Part shown: in pieces, positions 8,131 to 19,138 of the stretch
Numbering within the stretch: position 1 is the first letter of the stretch
How the letters are laid out: the number at the start of each line of letters is the position of its first letter
Assembly (NCBI RefSeq): GCF_003674065.1
Contig: NZ_RDBE01000008.1
Coordinates: 62,001-126,000, forward strand
DNA: 64,000 nucleotides
DNA from: Nocardioides mangrovicus
GTDB lineage: Bacteria; Actinomycetota; Actinomycetes; Propionibacteriales; Nocardioidaceae
Reading direction: 5' to 3'
Made by a program: the position numbers and the translations under genes
The notes under the pieces: generated by a model
Seen by the model: the letters and a program-made list of their open reading frames with translations, nothing else
The model's database searches: none
What the model was told of the DNA's origin: nothing

Positions 8131-8895
8131 GTGGAGACTCGGCCCGTGGACGAGTACTCCGAGACCGACCGGTTCCGTGGCGCGCGGATCCACCTGAGCG
8201 ACCTGGCCGGCCTGGAGATCCGAGACTGCGAGGTCAGCGGGCTCAAGATCGTCGACTGCTACGGCGAGCAGATCAGCATCGGCGGCGGCTTCGATCGCGT
8301 GGTGGTCAACGACGTCGACGTGACGGCCTTCGTGGAGGGCGAGCTCGACCGGCAGCACCCGGCGCGGGCCCTGGCGCGCGAGGCCGTCACCGCCGAGGAC
8401 TACCGGGCGGCGTGGTCGGTGATCGGCGACGACTGGCGCCGCACGTTCGAGCGTGCCGGCCGGCTGCCGCAGGACCTGCTGCACGAGCGGGTCGACGACG
8501 AGTGGTCGTTCGTGGAGACCCACCGTCACCTGCTCTTCGCCGCCGACGCCTGGGTGGGCAACGCCGTGCTCGAGGAGGACGACCCCTACCACCCGCTGGG
8601 CTTCCCGGCCGGCGCGATGCCCGAGGCGGACGCCGCTGGGCTCGGGCTGCGGCTCTCGGCGCGGCCGAGCCTCGAGGAGGTGCTCGCGGCACGGCGGGAC
8701 CGGACCAGCAGCGTCCAGCGGTTCCTCGACTCCCTCACCGACGACGAGCTCGACCGGGTGTGCGGGCGCAAGCCGGCCGACCCCTACCCCGACGACCGCT
8801 ACGTCGTGCGGCGGTGCCTCACGGTGGTGCTCAAGGAGGAGGCCGAGCACCACCGGTACGCCGTGCGCGACCTGGCCGTGCTCGAGTCGCGCTGA
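8131..8895 (+). CDS. DinB-like four-helix protein with a short pentapeptide-like N-terminus
   Basis: A 254-residue soluble protein. The first 55 residues (GARIHLSDLAGLEIRDCEVSGLKIVDC) look like a few pentapeptide-type beta turns. The rest resembles the DinB-type helical fold, with ETHRHLLFAADAW and the C-terminal EEAEHHRYAVRDLAVLE supplying histidines that could bind a divalent metal, as in mycothiol- or bacillithiol-dependent DinB enzymes. Actual activity is unknown. The start could be GTG 8131 or GTG 8146; neither has a strong ribosome binding site. Confidence 0.72.
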   Translation: METRPVDEYSETDRFRGARIHLSDLAGLEIRDCEVSGLKIVDCYGEQISIGGGFDRVVVNDVDVTAFVEGELDRQHPARALAREAVTAEDYRAAWSVIGDDWRRTFERAGRLPQDLLHERVDDEWSFVETHRHLLFAADAWVGNAVLEEDDPYHPLGFPAGAMPEADAAGLGLRLSARPSLEEVLAARRDRTSSVQRFLDSLTDDELDRVCGRKPADPYPDDRYVVRRCLTVVLKEEAEHHRYAVRDLAVLESR

Positions 8896-8946
8896 GCGGA
8901 GCCGGAAACCCCTCAGACCGCGCCCCGAGGTGCCGATCCACTTCTC

Positions 8947-10914
8947 GTGGTCTCTCCCCTGCCTCTCGTCGAGACGCCACGCCCTAGCCGCCTCCCTATC
9001 CGCATCGGCCCCCTGCGCTCGCTGACGGACCTGGTCCGCTCGTGGCTCCCCCGCGGCAACATGCTGCGCCCGGCCAGCTTCGAGCATCGCCACCGCCTCA
9101 TCACGCGCTTCGCGCTGATCCAGGGCTTCGGGCTGATGCTGCTCGGCCCGGTGCTGCACCAGGGGGTCGTCGAGTCGGTGTTCGTCGGCTTCGTCGCCGT
9201 CGCGCCCGCCCTGCTGGCGCTGGGCAGTACGGTGCCGCGCCGCGTGCGGATGCTCTCGACCGTGGTCAGCTTGATGTTCGCCTCGGCCGGGCTGGTCGAC
9301 CTGTGCCAGGGACTGACCGAGGCGCACTTCCACTTCTTCGTGATGGTCGGCGTGGTCTCGCTCTACCAGGACTGGGCCGCCTTCGGTATGTGCGTGCTGA
9401 TCACCGTCGTGCACCACGCGGTGATGGGTCTGACCGTGCCCGACCTGGTGTTCGCCTCGGCTGCCGAGCGCGCCGACCCGGTCGGCTGGGCCTGCCTGCA
9501 CGGCGGGTTCGTGCTGGCTGCGAGCGTGACCCACCTCATCGCCTGGCGGCTCAACGAGCAGCAGGAGCTGCGCGACCCGCTGACCCAGCTGCCCAACCGA
9601 GCGGCGTTCCTCCACGGGCTCACGACGATGCTGCGCGAGAGCGACGCCCCGGTCTCGGTGCTGTTCGTCGACATCGACGACTTCAAGACCATCAACGACT
9701 CCGGCGGCCACCACGTCGGCGATCAGGCGCTCTTCCACGCGGCGCACAAGATGGCGGACTCGTTGCGCTCCGGTGACCTGATCGCCCGCATCGGCGGCGA
9801 CGAGTTCGCGGTGCTGATCCCCGCCACGGCCGACGTCGCCACCGAGGCTGCCGACCGCATGGCCAAGGCGCTCCAGGCGCCCATGGTGGTCGACGGTCGC
9901 GAGGTGTTCGTGACCGCGAGCATCGGCGTCGCCGATAGCGAGCTGGCCCGCTCCCGCGACGGCGAGGACCTGCTGCGCGACGCCGACCTGGCCATGTACA
10001 CGGCCAAGTCCGAGGGCAAGAACAACGTCGTCACCTACACCGCCGGCATCGACCGTCGCGTGCGCGAGCAGGCCGAGCTGACCCAGGACCTGCGGGTCGC
10101 GCTGGACCTCGGCCAGTTCGAGGTGCACTACCAGCCGGTGTTCTGCAGCAGCGGTGAGCGACTGTGCGGCGTCGAGGCGCTGCTGCGCTGGCACCACCCC
10201 GAGCGCGGCCCGGTCTCCCCCGCCGTCTTCATCCCGCTGGCCGAGCGCAGCGGCAGCATCAAGGAGATCGGCGAGTGGGTGCTGCGCACGGCCGCGCACC
10301 AGGTCGCCGCCTGGCAGCGCGAGCTGCCCGGCTGCGCCGACCTGGAGCTGGCGGTCAACCTCTCCCCCGCGCAGCTGCGCGACCCCGCGCTGCTCACCAC
10401 GATCGCCTCAGCCCTCCACGACAGCGGGCTGGCGGCGCACGATCTGATCCTGGAGGTCACCGAGTCGATGCTGCTCTCCGACCTCGACCTCGCCCGGCGT
10501 CAGCTCAACGCCGCACGCACGATGGGCGCCCAGGTGGCCATCGACGACTTCGGCACCGGCTATTCCTCGCTGTCCTACCTGGCGAAGCTGCCGGCCGACC
10601 AGGTCAAGATCGACCAGTCGTTCGTGCGTGAGCTGGAATCGGGCGCGACGTCGGTGGCGCTGGTGCGCACCATCGTCGACATGGCCCGCGCCCTGAACCT
10701 CGACGTGCAGGCCGAGGGCGTCGAGGAGGTCATGCAGCAAGACATCCTGGCCGAGCTCGGCTGCCCGCGCTCACAGGGCTACCTGTACTCCCGGCCGCTG
10801 CCGGTCGCCGGCTTCGCGAGCTTCGCGACCGAACGGGCCACGCTGCCCGAGCGGGCCGGCGTCGCCCAGCTGCCTTTCGCGCCCGTGGTCGACCCGGTGG
10901 AGCAGGTCTCGTGA
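8947..10914 (+). CDS. Membrane GGDEF-EAL protein (c-di-GMP synthesis and breakdown)
   Basis: A 655-residue signalling protein. The N-terminal third contains about five or six hydrophobic helices (roughly residues 55-205), including histidine-rich stretches AHFHFFVMVGVVSLYQDW and TVVHHAVMG. The GGDEF domain follows with an intact GGDEF at residues 283-287 and an allosteric inhibitory site RSGD (274-277) exactly five residues before it. The EAL domain has its signature at 410-412 and the DDFGTGYSS catalytic loop. Both halves therefore look competent; which dominates cannot be told. The next gene overlaps its stop by 4 bp, so the two are translationally coupled. Confidence 0.93.
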   Translation: MVSPLPLVETPRPSRLPIRIGPLRSLTDLVRSWLPRGNMLRPASFEHRHRLITRFALIQGFGLMLLGPVLHQGVVESVFVGFVAVAPALLALGSTVPRRVRMLSTVVSLMFASAGLVDLCQGLTEAHFHFFVMVGVVSLYQDWAAFGMCVLITVVHHAVMGLTVPDLVFASAAERADPVGWACLHGGFVLAASVTHLIAWRLNEQQELRDPLTQLPNRAAFLHGLTTMLRESDAPVSVLFVDIDDFKTINDSGGHHVGDQALFHAAHKMADSLRSGDLIARIGGDEFAVLIPATADVATEAADRMAKALQAPMVVDGREVFVTASIGVADSELARSRDGEDLLRDADLAMYTAKSEGKNNVVTYTAGIDRRVREQAELTQDLRVALDLGQFEVHYQPVFCSSGERLCGVEALLRWHHPERGPVSPAVFIPLAERSGSIKEIGEWVLRTAAHQVAAWQRELPGCADLELAVNLSPAQLRDPALLTTIASALHDSGLAAHDLILEVTESMLLSDLDLARRQLNAARTMGAQVAIDDFGTGYSSLSYLAKLPADQVKIDQSFVRELESGATSVALVRTIVDMARALNLDVQAEGVEEVMQQDILAELGCPRSQGYLYSRPLPVAGFASFATERATLPERAGVAQLPFAPVVDPVEQVS

Positions 10915-11426
10915 ACGTCGCCGAGGCGCGCAGCTTCTGGGACGTGCACCTGGGCCACGTGCTCATGCTCGGCGGCTGGCTGCTGGTGGTGGCGGTGTGC
11001 TGCCTGCGCAACGCCCGCGACGTGCACCTGCGCCGCTCGCCGTGGCTCTACGCCGCGGCCGCCGCGACGGTGCTCTCCGGCGCCGTCCACCTGGCCGTGA
11101 CCCGCGAGCACTTCGAGGAGTCCGCGCTCTACGGCTGGTTCTTCCTCGTGCTGACGATCGTGCAGCTCGCCTGGGCCGCCCGGCTGGTGCTGCGACCGCG
11201 GCTCGCGTGGCTGTTCGCGGGCGCCGCCGGCTCGCTCCTGGTGGTCCTGCTCTGGCTGGCCACCCGCACCATCGGCATCCCGCTGGGCGCAGCGGCAGGC
11301 GAGCGCGAGGCGTTCGGTTTGCCCGACCTCATCGCCTCGGGCGCCGAGGTGGGCGTGGTGGTGTTCGCGCTGCTGGCGATGTGGCCCGTCCTGCGACCCG
11401 TGCCTGGCATCGTCCGGCCGGCGTGA
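10911..11426 (+). CDS. Multi-pass membrane protein coupled to the GGDEF-EAL gene
   Basis: A 171-residue protein with about five hydrophobic helices (GHVLMLGGWLLVVAVCC, PWLYAAAAATVLSGAVHLAV, YGWFFLVLTIVQLAWAA, WLFAGAAGSLLVVLLWLA, SGAEVGVVVFALLAMWPVL). No family is recognised. Its GTG start overlaps the TGA of the preceding c-di-GMP gene in a GTGA junction, which implies coupled translation and a possible shared sensory role. The histidine in HLAVTREHFEES is a candidate functional residue. Confidence 0.75.
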   Translation: MNVAEARSFWDVHLGHVLMLGGWLLVVAVCCLRNARDVHLRRSPWLYAAAAATVLSGAVHLAVTREHFEESALYGWFFLVLTIVQLAWAARLVLRPRLAWLFAGAAGSLLVVLLWLATRTIGIPLGAAAGEREAFGLPDLIASGAEVGVVVFALLAMWPVLRPVPGIVRPA

Positions 11427-11465
11427 CCCCTCCTGGTCTGTCCGGCCGCGTCGACGGGCCTTGGG

Positions 11466-12287
11466 TCAGCAGGCGTAGTCGTACGTCGTCGTGCGCGGTG
11501 CCGGGGCCTTCACCGGCCTGGTGTGGCCGCGTAGCGGGTAGTAGCGCGTCCAGTCGACCTGCATCGTCGACCGCGCCAGCCCTGCGGGCTGGAACGCGTC
11601 GAGCTGGAGGTCGAGTGCGAGCGGGATGCCGGAGGTCATCGTGGCGTCGCGGTCGGTGACCACCGCACGCCCGTCGACGAACCAGGTGACGCTGCGCCGG
11701 GTGACCTCCACCGCGTAGGTGTGCCAGCGGGTGGTGTCGCGGCGCACGGAGGCGTAGTGCTGGCGGGCCGGCAGCGCATGCAGGAAGAAGCCGACCGGGG
11801 CGCCCAGGTCGTACTCGGCGACGTCGATGTCGGTGGCGCCGCAGTGGTAGCGGGCGAGGTCGTGCGGGATCAGGGCGAGCACCGCGTGGTAAGGGCTACC
11901 GGTGCCACTCGAGCGGGTGCGCAACCGCGTCTCCCAGCGGCCGTAGCGGTGCAGCCCGCGGTCGAGCGCGAGTCCGCCCGTGAGCGCCTCAGGGGTGCCG
12001 GCGATGGTGAGCACCCCGCCGCCGAGGCGCACCTGCGAGGGGCGTCGCAGCCCGTTGCCGCCGTTGCCGGGCGAGTCGAAGACGCCCCACACCGAGCGCA
12101 GCCGCGAGCGGTCGAACTCCTCGCGCCAGGCCGGCTGGCCCCAGCCGTACGCCCTCGCCGCGGTGCTGGCACGCGTACGGTCGGCGTGTACGGCGGGCGT
12201 TGCGTGGGCGGGCGGCGAGGCCAGCGCGAGAGCCGGGCCGAGTGCGGCCAGGCAGGCCGCAAGCAGCAGCGAACGTCGTCCAGCCAT
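11466..12287 (-). CDS. Secreted GH16-like (laminarinase fold) protein with altered active site
   Basis: A 273-residue exported protein with an N-terminal signal peptide ending near AHATPAVHA. The body has the look of glycoside hydrolase family 16: WREEFDRSRL, GRWETRLRTRSSGTGSPYHAVLALIP, and WHTYAVEVTRRSVTWFVDGRAV. The family catalytic motif is E-[ILV]-D-x-x-E; here it reads DIDVAE in GATDIDVAEYD, so the nucleophile glutamate is an aspartate while the acid/base glutamate is kept. It may be a weak enzyme or a glycan-binding derivative. ATG 12287 is preceded by a GGGGGAG site. Confidence 0.78.
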   Translation of the reverse strand: MAGRRSLLLAACLAALGPALALASPPAHATPAVHADRTRASTAARAYGWGQPAWREEFDRSRLRSVWGVFDSPGNGGNGLRRPSQVRLGGGVLTIAGTPEALTGGLALDRGLHRYGRWETRLRTRSSGTGSPYHAVLALIPHDLARYHCGATDIDVAEYDLGAPVGFFLHALPARQHYASVRRDTTRWHTYAVEVTRRSVTWFVDGRAVVTDRDATMTSGIPLALDLQLDAFQPAGLARSTMQVDWTRYYPLRGHTRPVKAPAPRTTTYDYAC

Positions 12288-12346
12288 CACTCCCCCGTCG
12301 GCTGAGATCCGGACCTTCCGCCCATGATCTCAGACGCCGGGTGCTC

Positions 12347-14690
<2,344 letters not shown>

Positions 14691-14707
<17 letters not shown>

Positions 14708-15644
14708 CGGGCGATCGTGACAGATGCAGCCGCGAACAGAGGAACGTCGCGAGATCGCGCTGGAGCCGGCGCGCGTCGTCGAGCACGGCGTCCATCCACC
14801 AGAACCCGTGGATCATGCCGTCGTAACGACGCTCCTGCACCTCGACCCCGGCCCCGCGCAGCCGCGCGGCGTAGGCCTCGCCCTCGTCGCGCAGCACGTC
14901 GGAGCCGGCGGTGGCCACGAACGTGGGTGGCAGCGCGGACACGTCGTCGGCGAGCAGGGGTGAGACGCGGGGGTCGCCGCCCTGCTCGTCGTCGACGTAC
15001 TGGCGCCAGAACCAGGCCATGTCGGCGGCGTCGAGGCCGAAGCCGGTGGCGAACTCGGTGTACGACGCGGTGGTGCGGGCGTGGTCGAGCGCCGGGTACA
15101 ACAGCGCTTGGGCGGCGATCGGCACGCCGTCGGCGACGAGCTCGGCGGTGGTGGCTGCGGCCAGGTTGCCGCCGGCGCTGTCACCGACCACCGCGACGGC
15201 GGCCGGGTCCACTCCCAGGTCGTCCGCGTGCTCGACCACCCACCTGACCGCGGCGACGCAGTCCTCCAGCGGCACGGGGAACCGGTGCTCGGGCGCCTTC
15301 TGGTAGTTGACCGTCACCACGGTGAAGCCGGTGTCGACCGCGAGCACCCGGGCCGGCTCGTCGACCACGTCGAGGTTGGCGATCACCCAGCCGCTGCCGT
15401 GGAGCACCACGACCGCCGGCCCGGGTGCGCCGGCCAGCCTCGGCCGGATGACCCGGATCGGCAGGTCGCCGTGCGGACCGGGGATGAAGCGGTGCTCGAC
15501 GTGCGCCACCGCCGGCGCGGGCCGCTGCAGCTGCAGGTAGCCCAGGCCTGCCGCCCGGGCCTGGGCCACCGTCGACTCGGCGATGGTGGGCAGTCCGGCG
15601 ATGCCGGCCAGGTGGGCGGCGGCTTGCGGGTGCAGGGCGCTCAT
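14691..15644 (-). CDS. HSL-family alpha/beta hydrolase (esterase)
   Basis: A 317-residue esterase of the hormone-sensitive-lipase family. The nucleophile serine is in GDSAGGN, the acid is in GSDVLRDEGEAY, and the histidine is in DGMIHGFWWM. The oxyanion motif, usually HGGGW, reads HGSGW here. The N-terminus (MSALHPQAAAHLAGIAGLPTI) is the usual short helical cap. Its ATG overlaps the TGA of the upstream MFS gene in an ATGA junction. In this operon it could detoxify an esterified compound; that role is inference. Confidence 0.88.
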
Positions 15645-16834
15645 CGGTCGGCCTCGTGCGTCGTCGAGAACACCAGGACGCTGCCGGCCAGCGCCATCGC
15701 GGCGCCGACCCACACCGGTGAGCGCCAGCCCAGACCGAGCGCGATGGTCAGCCCGCCGAGCGCCGAGCCGATCGCGTTGCCGAGGTTGAAGGCCGCGATG
15801 TTGGCCGCCGAGGCCATGGTCGGGGCGTCTCCTGCGAACTGCATCACCCGCACCTGCAGGGCGGGCGTGGCGGCGAACCCGACCAGGCCCATGGCCAGGA
15901 GCAGCACCACCACGGCCGGACGCCAGGACGCGGTGAGGGCGTACGCCACGAGGACCAGCGGCAGCAGTACGGCGAGCACCCGGAAGGTCGTGGTGAGGCT
16001 GCGGTCCGCGGCGCGGCCGCCGAGCAGGTTGCCGGCGAACAGCCCGACGCCGAAGACCACCAGCAGCCAGGGCACGGCCGTCTCGGAGAAGCCGGTGACG
16101 TGACGCACGAGTGGCTCGACGTAGATGAAGGCGCCGAAGAGGCCGCCGAACATCGTCATCGTCAACAGCATCGAGACGATCACCTGAGGCCGGAGCAGCA
16201 CGCCCAGGTGCGAGCCGGCCGTCGGCGGCGCGGGACGCCGGGGAACCAGGAGCCGGACGCCGGCCATGGCCACCACGCCGATGGCGGCGATGCACCAGAA
16301 CGCCGCTCGCCAGCCGAGCTGCTGGCCCACGAAGGTGCCGAACGGCACGCCGAGGACGTTGGCCAGGGTGAGGCCGCCGAACATCACCGCGACGGCGCTG
16401 GCCCGGCGGTGGACCGGTACCAGGTCGCCGGCCAGCACGGCGCCGATGCCGAAGAAGCCGCCGTGGCACAACGCCGTCACCACGCGGCCGGCCACTGCGA
16501 CGGTGAAGTCGGGTGCGGCCGCCGTCGCAGCGTTGCCCACCACGAACAGGCCGAGCAGCACCAGCAACGCCGCGCGCGGTGGTCGTCGGGTGAGGGCGGC
16601 GGTCACCGTGAACGCCCCCACCACCACGGCGAGGGCGTAGCCCCACACCAGGGCACCCGCGGCGGGGACGCCGACGTGGAGGTCGCGGGCCACTTCGCTG
16701 AGCAGCCCGGAGATCACGAACTCGGTGAGCCCGATCCCGAAGCCGCCGACCGCGAGCGCCAGCAGGCCGGGCGGGAGGGAGCGATGCTCCTCGACGACAG
16801 GTGGGGCGCACGCGGGCAGGGCAGAGCTGTCCAT
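15641..16834 (-). CDS. MFS transporter, DHA1 drug-efflux type
   Basis: A 397-residue protein with 12 predicted transmembrane helices. It begins LLALAVGGFGIGLTEFVISGLL, characteristic of the AraJ/YdhP-like DHA1 efflux group, and carries a shortened loop 2-3 motif (TRRPPRAALL). These proton-driven pumps export sugars, drugs or amino-acid derivatives. The start is ATG 16834, eight bases after GAGGAG; the adjacent GTG 16837 is less likely. It forms an operon with the esterase and UvrA-like genes downstream and lies 70 bp after the HTH regulator. Confidence 0.88.
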   Translation of the reverse strand: MDSSALPACAPPVVEEHRSLPPGLLALAVGGFGIGLTEFVISGLLSEVARDLHVGVPAAGALVWGYALAVVVGAFTVTAALTRRPPRAALLVLLGLFVVGNAATAAAPDFTVAVAGRVVTALCHGGFFGIGAVLAGDLVPVHRRASAVAVMFGGLTLANVLGVPFGTFVGQQLGWRAAFWCIAAIGVVAMAGVRLLVPRRPAPPTAGSHLGVLLRPQVIVSMLLTMTMFGGLFGAFIYVEPLVRHVTGFSETAVPWLLVVFGVGLFAGNLLGGRAADRSLTTTFRVLAVLLPLVLVAYALTASWRPAVVVLLLAMGLVGFAATPALQVRVMQFAGDAPTMASAANIAAFNLGNAIGSALGGLTIALGLGWRSPVWVGAAMALAGSVLVFSTTHEADR

Positions 16835-16903
16835 CACGGGGTCTCCTCGACGGATGGGTGGAGCGGACGGGTGGAACGAACGGGCTAGAGGGGCGGGCGG
16901 CCG

Positions 16904-17749
16904 CTAGCCGGTGACGGTGCGGCTGGCCAGCAGGCGCAGCGCGTCGTCGTCCGGGCTGCCGGGCACGGCGTGCTGGAGCAGCAGCCGGTGGCCGTCTTCC
17001 TCGGGCAGGTGGAGCACCTCGAAGCGCAGGTCGAGCCGGCCGACGTCGGGGTGGTGGTAGCGCTTGAGGCCGTGGGTGCACAGCTGGACCGGGTGCTCGG
17101 CCCACAGCCGCGCGAAGTCGGTGCTGGCCAGGCTGAGCTCGCCGATCAGTCGGGCCAGGGCGGGGTCCTCGGCGCGGGTGGCGCTGAGGAACTGCAGCGA
17201 GGCGACCGCGAGCGTGGCCTCGTACTCCCACTCGCGGTGCAACACTCGCGAGGCCGGGTCGGTGAAGAGCAGGGCCACCTTGTTCGGCGGCGTGGGGCCG
17301 GCCGGGGCGTCGGCGTCGAGGTGGGGAGCGACGACGGCGTGACCGAGCCGGTTCCAGGCGACGATGTCTTGTCGCGGCGAGAGCACGATCGCGGCGACGT
17401 CGGGCATCCGGTCCAGCAGCATCGGCAGATCAGTGCGCAGCCGCTCCCCCGGCGTCGCCACCGGGGCCGGCACGCCGGAGAGCCGGTAGAGGTGCGCCCG
17501 CTCGTCGGCGGAGAGACCGAGGGCCCGGGCCAGCGCGTCGAGCACCTGGGTGGACGGGTGGGTGGCCAGGCCCTGCTCGAGGCGCGTGTAGTACGTCAGC
17601 GACACGCCGGCCGCGTCGGCGAGCTCCTCGCGCCGCAGCCCGGGCACGCGGCGGGTCCCATACCCGCGCTCGCCGAGCGACTCGGGTCCGACGGCGGCGC
17701 GCCGGCTGCGGAGGAAGCCGGCCAGGTCCGGGGCCGCAGCGGTGGTCAT
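16904..17749 (-). CDS. Helix-turn-helix regulator with MmyB-like ligand domain
   Basis: A 281-residue transcription factor. An XRE-type HTH occupies about residues 8-80 (RVPGLRREELADAAGVSLTYYTRLEQG). The remainder matches the MmyB-like, PAS-related ligand-binding domain (VLSPRQDIVAWNRLGHAVVAPHL, HREWEYEATLAVASLQFLSA, LRFEVLHLPEEDGHRLLLQHAVPGSPDDDALRLL). Such actinobacterial regulators often bind fatty acids or small ligands and control an adjacent dehydrogenase or transporter. Here it heads the MFS-esterase-UvrA2 genes on the same strand and probably controls them. Confidence 0.9.
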   Translation of the reverse strand: MTTAAAPDLAGFLRSRRAAVGPESLGERGYGTRRVPGLRREELADAAGVSLTYYTRLEQGLATHPSTQVLDALARALGLSADERAHLYRLSGVPAPVATPGERLRTDLPMLLDRMPDVAAIVLSPRQDIVAWNRLGHAVVAPHLDADAPAGPTPPNKVALLFTDPASRVLHREWEYEATLAVASLQFLSATRAEDPALARLIGELSLASTDFARLWAEHPVQLCTHGLKRYHHPDVGRLDLRFEVLHLPEEDGHRLLLQHAVPGSPDDDALRLLASRTVTG

Positions 17750-17879
17750 GACTCCATCGTGCCCGGCGAGCCGGTCACGTGCCTGTCCCCCTCAGTGACA
17801 GTTGGGGAATTGCCCTGTGGACAACGCGTTCGGTGGGTTGCTCGACCAGGACGACGGCGCGCGACGTGCGGCAAGCGAG

Positions 17880-17923
17880 TCGTGTGCTGGAGTGGTCGCT
17901 CTGGCGACCGCTGGAGCACACGA
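17880..17923 (-). terminator. Long hairpin after the GNAT gene
   Basis: TCGTGTGCT (17880-17888) pairs with AGCACACGA (17915-17923). Inside, AGTGGTCGC (17891-17899) pairs with GCGACCGCT (17904-17912) with one wobble, loop TCTG. It lies 20 bp beyond the GNAT stop codon on the minus strand, so it probably ends that transcript. No T-run follows. The rest of 17750-17943 shows no gene. Confidence 0.65.
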
Positions 17924-17943
17924 CCTGCTGCTGTGCGGCTCGA

Positions 17944-18387
17944 TCAGGTGGGCGGCGCCTCGTAGACGACCCACCGCGTCCGAGCGGCGACATCGTCGTA
18001 GAGGCGCTGCGCGGTGCCGTTGTCCTCGGCGGTGATCCACCGCACCAGCGATCGGCCCTGCTCCCGCGCCAGCTCCTGCAACCGCCCGATCAGCGCCCGA
18101 CCGACACCACGACCGCGCGCCGCGGGATCGGCGAAGAGGTCGTCGAGCCAAAGACCGACGGTGCCGGTCGAGGGGCGTGCGAACGGTCGGTGGTGGGCGA
18201 TCCCGACCACCGCGCCCTCGACCTCGGCGACCAGACCCGACAGCTCGTGGGCGGGATCGAGCAGCCAGCCCCACACCCGGTCGATGACCGCGTCGTCGGG
18301 AGCGAGGCGGTAGAACGCGCGGTAGGCCGCGAAGAGCTCGCGCCAACGGTCGTGGTCGTCGGCCTCAAGCGGGCGCACCAGGGTCAC
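17944..18387 (-). CDS. GNAT family N-acetyltransferase
   Basis: A 147-residue GNAT acetyltransferase that moves an acetyl group from acetyl-CoA to an unknown amine. The acetyl-CoA loop is DPAARGRGVGRALIGRL, preceded by the beta4 strand LWLDDLFADP and followed by RWITAEDNGTAQRLYDDVA. GTG 18387 is the start; it lies 7 nt downstream of a -10 hexamer GATACT (18395-18400, minus strand), so the mRNA appears leaderless. Confidence 0.85.
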   Translation of the reverse strand: MTLVRPLEADDHDRWRELFAAYRAFYRLAPDDAVIDRVWGWLLDPAHELSGLVAEVEGAVVGIAHHRPFARPSTGTVGLWLDDLFADPAARGRGVGRALIGRLQELAREQGRSLVRWITAEDNGTAQRLYDDVAARTRWVVYEAPPT

Positions 18388-18489
18388 GCGGCCGAGTATC
18401 GGCTCGGACCTGCGCGGCCGCCAACATCCGGGCCACCACCTCGCCCATGGTCTCGACCTCGAGCGGTGGACGCCCGGCAGACTGGTGCC

Positions 18490-19089
18490 GTGCCCCTGCC
18501 GCTGCCCGCTCCCCTGCTGACCACCAGCCACCTGATCGAGCTGGTCGTGCTCGCGGTGCTGGTGCTGGCCGTCGGGGCCGCGCTGCTGACCCGCTGGTTC
18601 GTCCGGCGCGGCCTGCAGAGCCCCTGGGCCGTCCGGCTGGTCAATCACGCCACCGACCGCGTCGTCGGCGTGGTCAAGCGGCCGATCACCATCGCCGTGC
18701 TCGACGAGGTGGCCGATGTCATCCAGACCGGGCACTACACGAAGAACATCTCCGACGCCCTGCTGGAGAACCGCCGCGAGCTGCGCGACCTGGTGGCCGA
18801 GAAGGTCAAGCACGACCCCAACGTGCGGCTGATCGGCAAGCTGCCCGGCTACGACCTGGTGGTGCAGGAGGTCACCGAGACCACCATGCGGGTGCTGGTG
18901 GAGATGCTCGCCGACCCGCGGATGGACGAGCTGGTCTCGGACCTGCTGCGCAACAACCTCCAGCAGATCAAGCGCGCCGTACGCGAGCGCCAGCACGAGA
19001 GCGTCAGCGTCAGCCCGCCCGATCCCGCCCCCAACTCGGCCCGTTCCACCAGCGCCACCCGTGCCCCCCGGACGCAGCGAGGCCGCTGA
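18490..19089 (+). CDS. Membrane-anchored protein with charged cytoplasmic domain, unknown
   Basis: A 199-residue protein with one N-terminal transmembrane helix (IELVVLAVLVLAVGAALL, about residues 13-32) followed by a largely helical, charged domain (LLENRRELRDLVAEKVKHDPNVRL) and a Ser/Thr/Arg-rich low-complexity tail from about residue 170. No family is recognised. The GTG start lies 6 nt after CAGACT (18478-18483), a plausible -10 element for a leaderless mRNA. The last codons form part of the terminator stem that follows. Confidence 0.7.
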   Translation: MPLPLPAPLLTTSHLIELVVLAVLVLAVGAALLTRWFVRRGLQSPWAVRLVNHATDRVVGVVKRPITIAVLDEVADVIQTGHYTKNISDALLENRRELRDLVAEKVKHDPNVRLIGKLPGYDLVVQEVTETTMRVLVEMLADPRMDELVSDLLRNNLQQIKRAVRERQHESVSVSPPDPAPNSARSTSATRAPRTQRGR

Positions 19090-19124
19090 CCCGTCGCAGA
19101 CGTAGCTGCGCCGGGTCAGCGGCC
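19081..19124. terminator. Bidirectional terminator between convergent genes
   Basis: GGCCGCTGACCCG (19081-19093) pairs perfectly with 19112-19124, and an inner stem CGCAG/CTGCG (19095-19099, 19106-19110) extends it. The left arm covers the final codons and stop of the upstream gene; the convergent hydrolase gene ends 14 bp beyond. Confidence 0.8.
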
Positions 19125-19138
19125 CGTGGGCGGACGGA

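Noticed and set aside
11424-11468. TGACCC/GGGTCA as a terminator between convergent genes
   Set aside because: Only six pairs with a 33-nt loop; too weak to list.
17750-17943. Short plus-strand reading frame in the gap after the HTH gene
   Set aside because: The peptide is Arg/Thr/Cys-rich and spans the GNAT terminator hairpin; no family resemblance.
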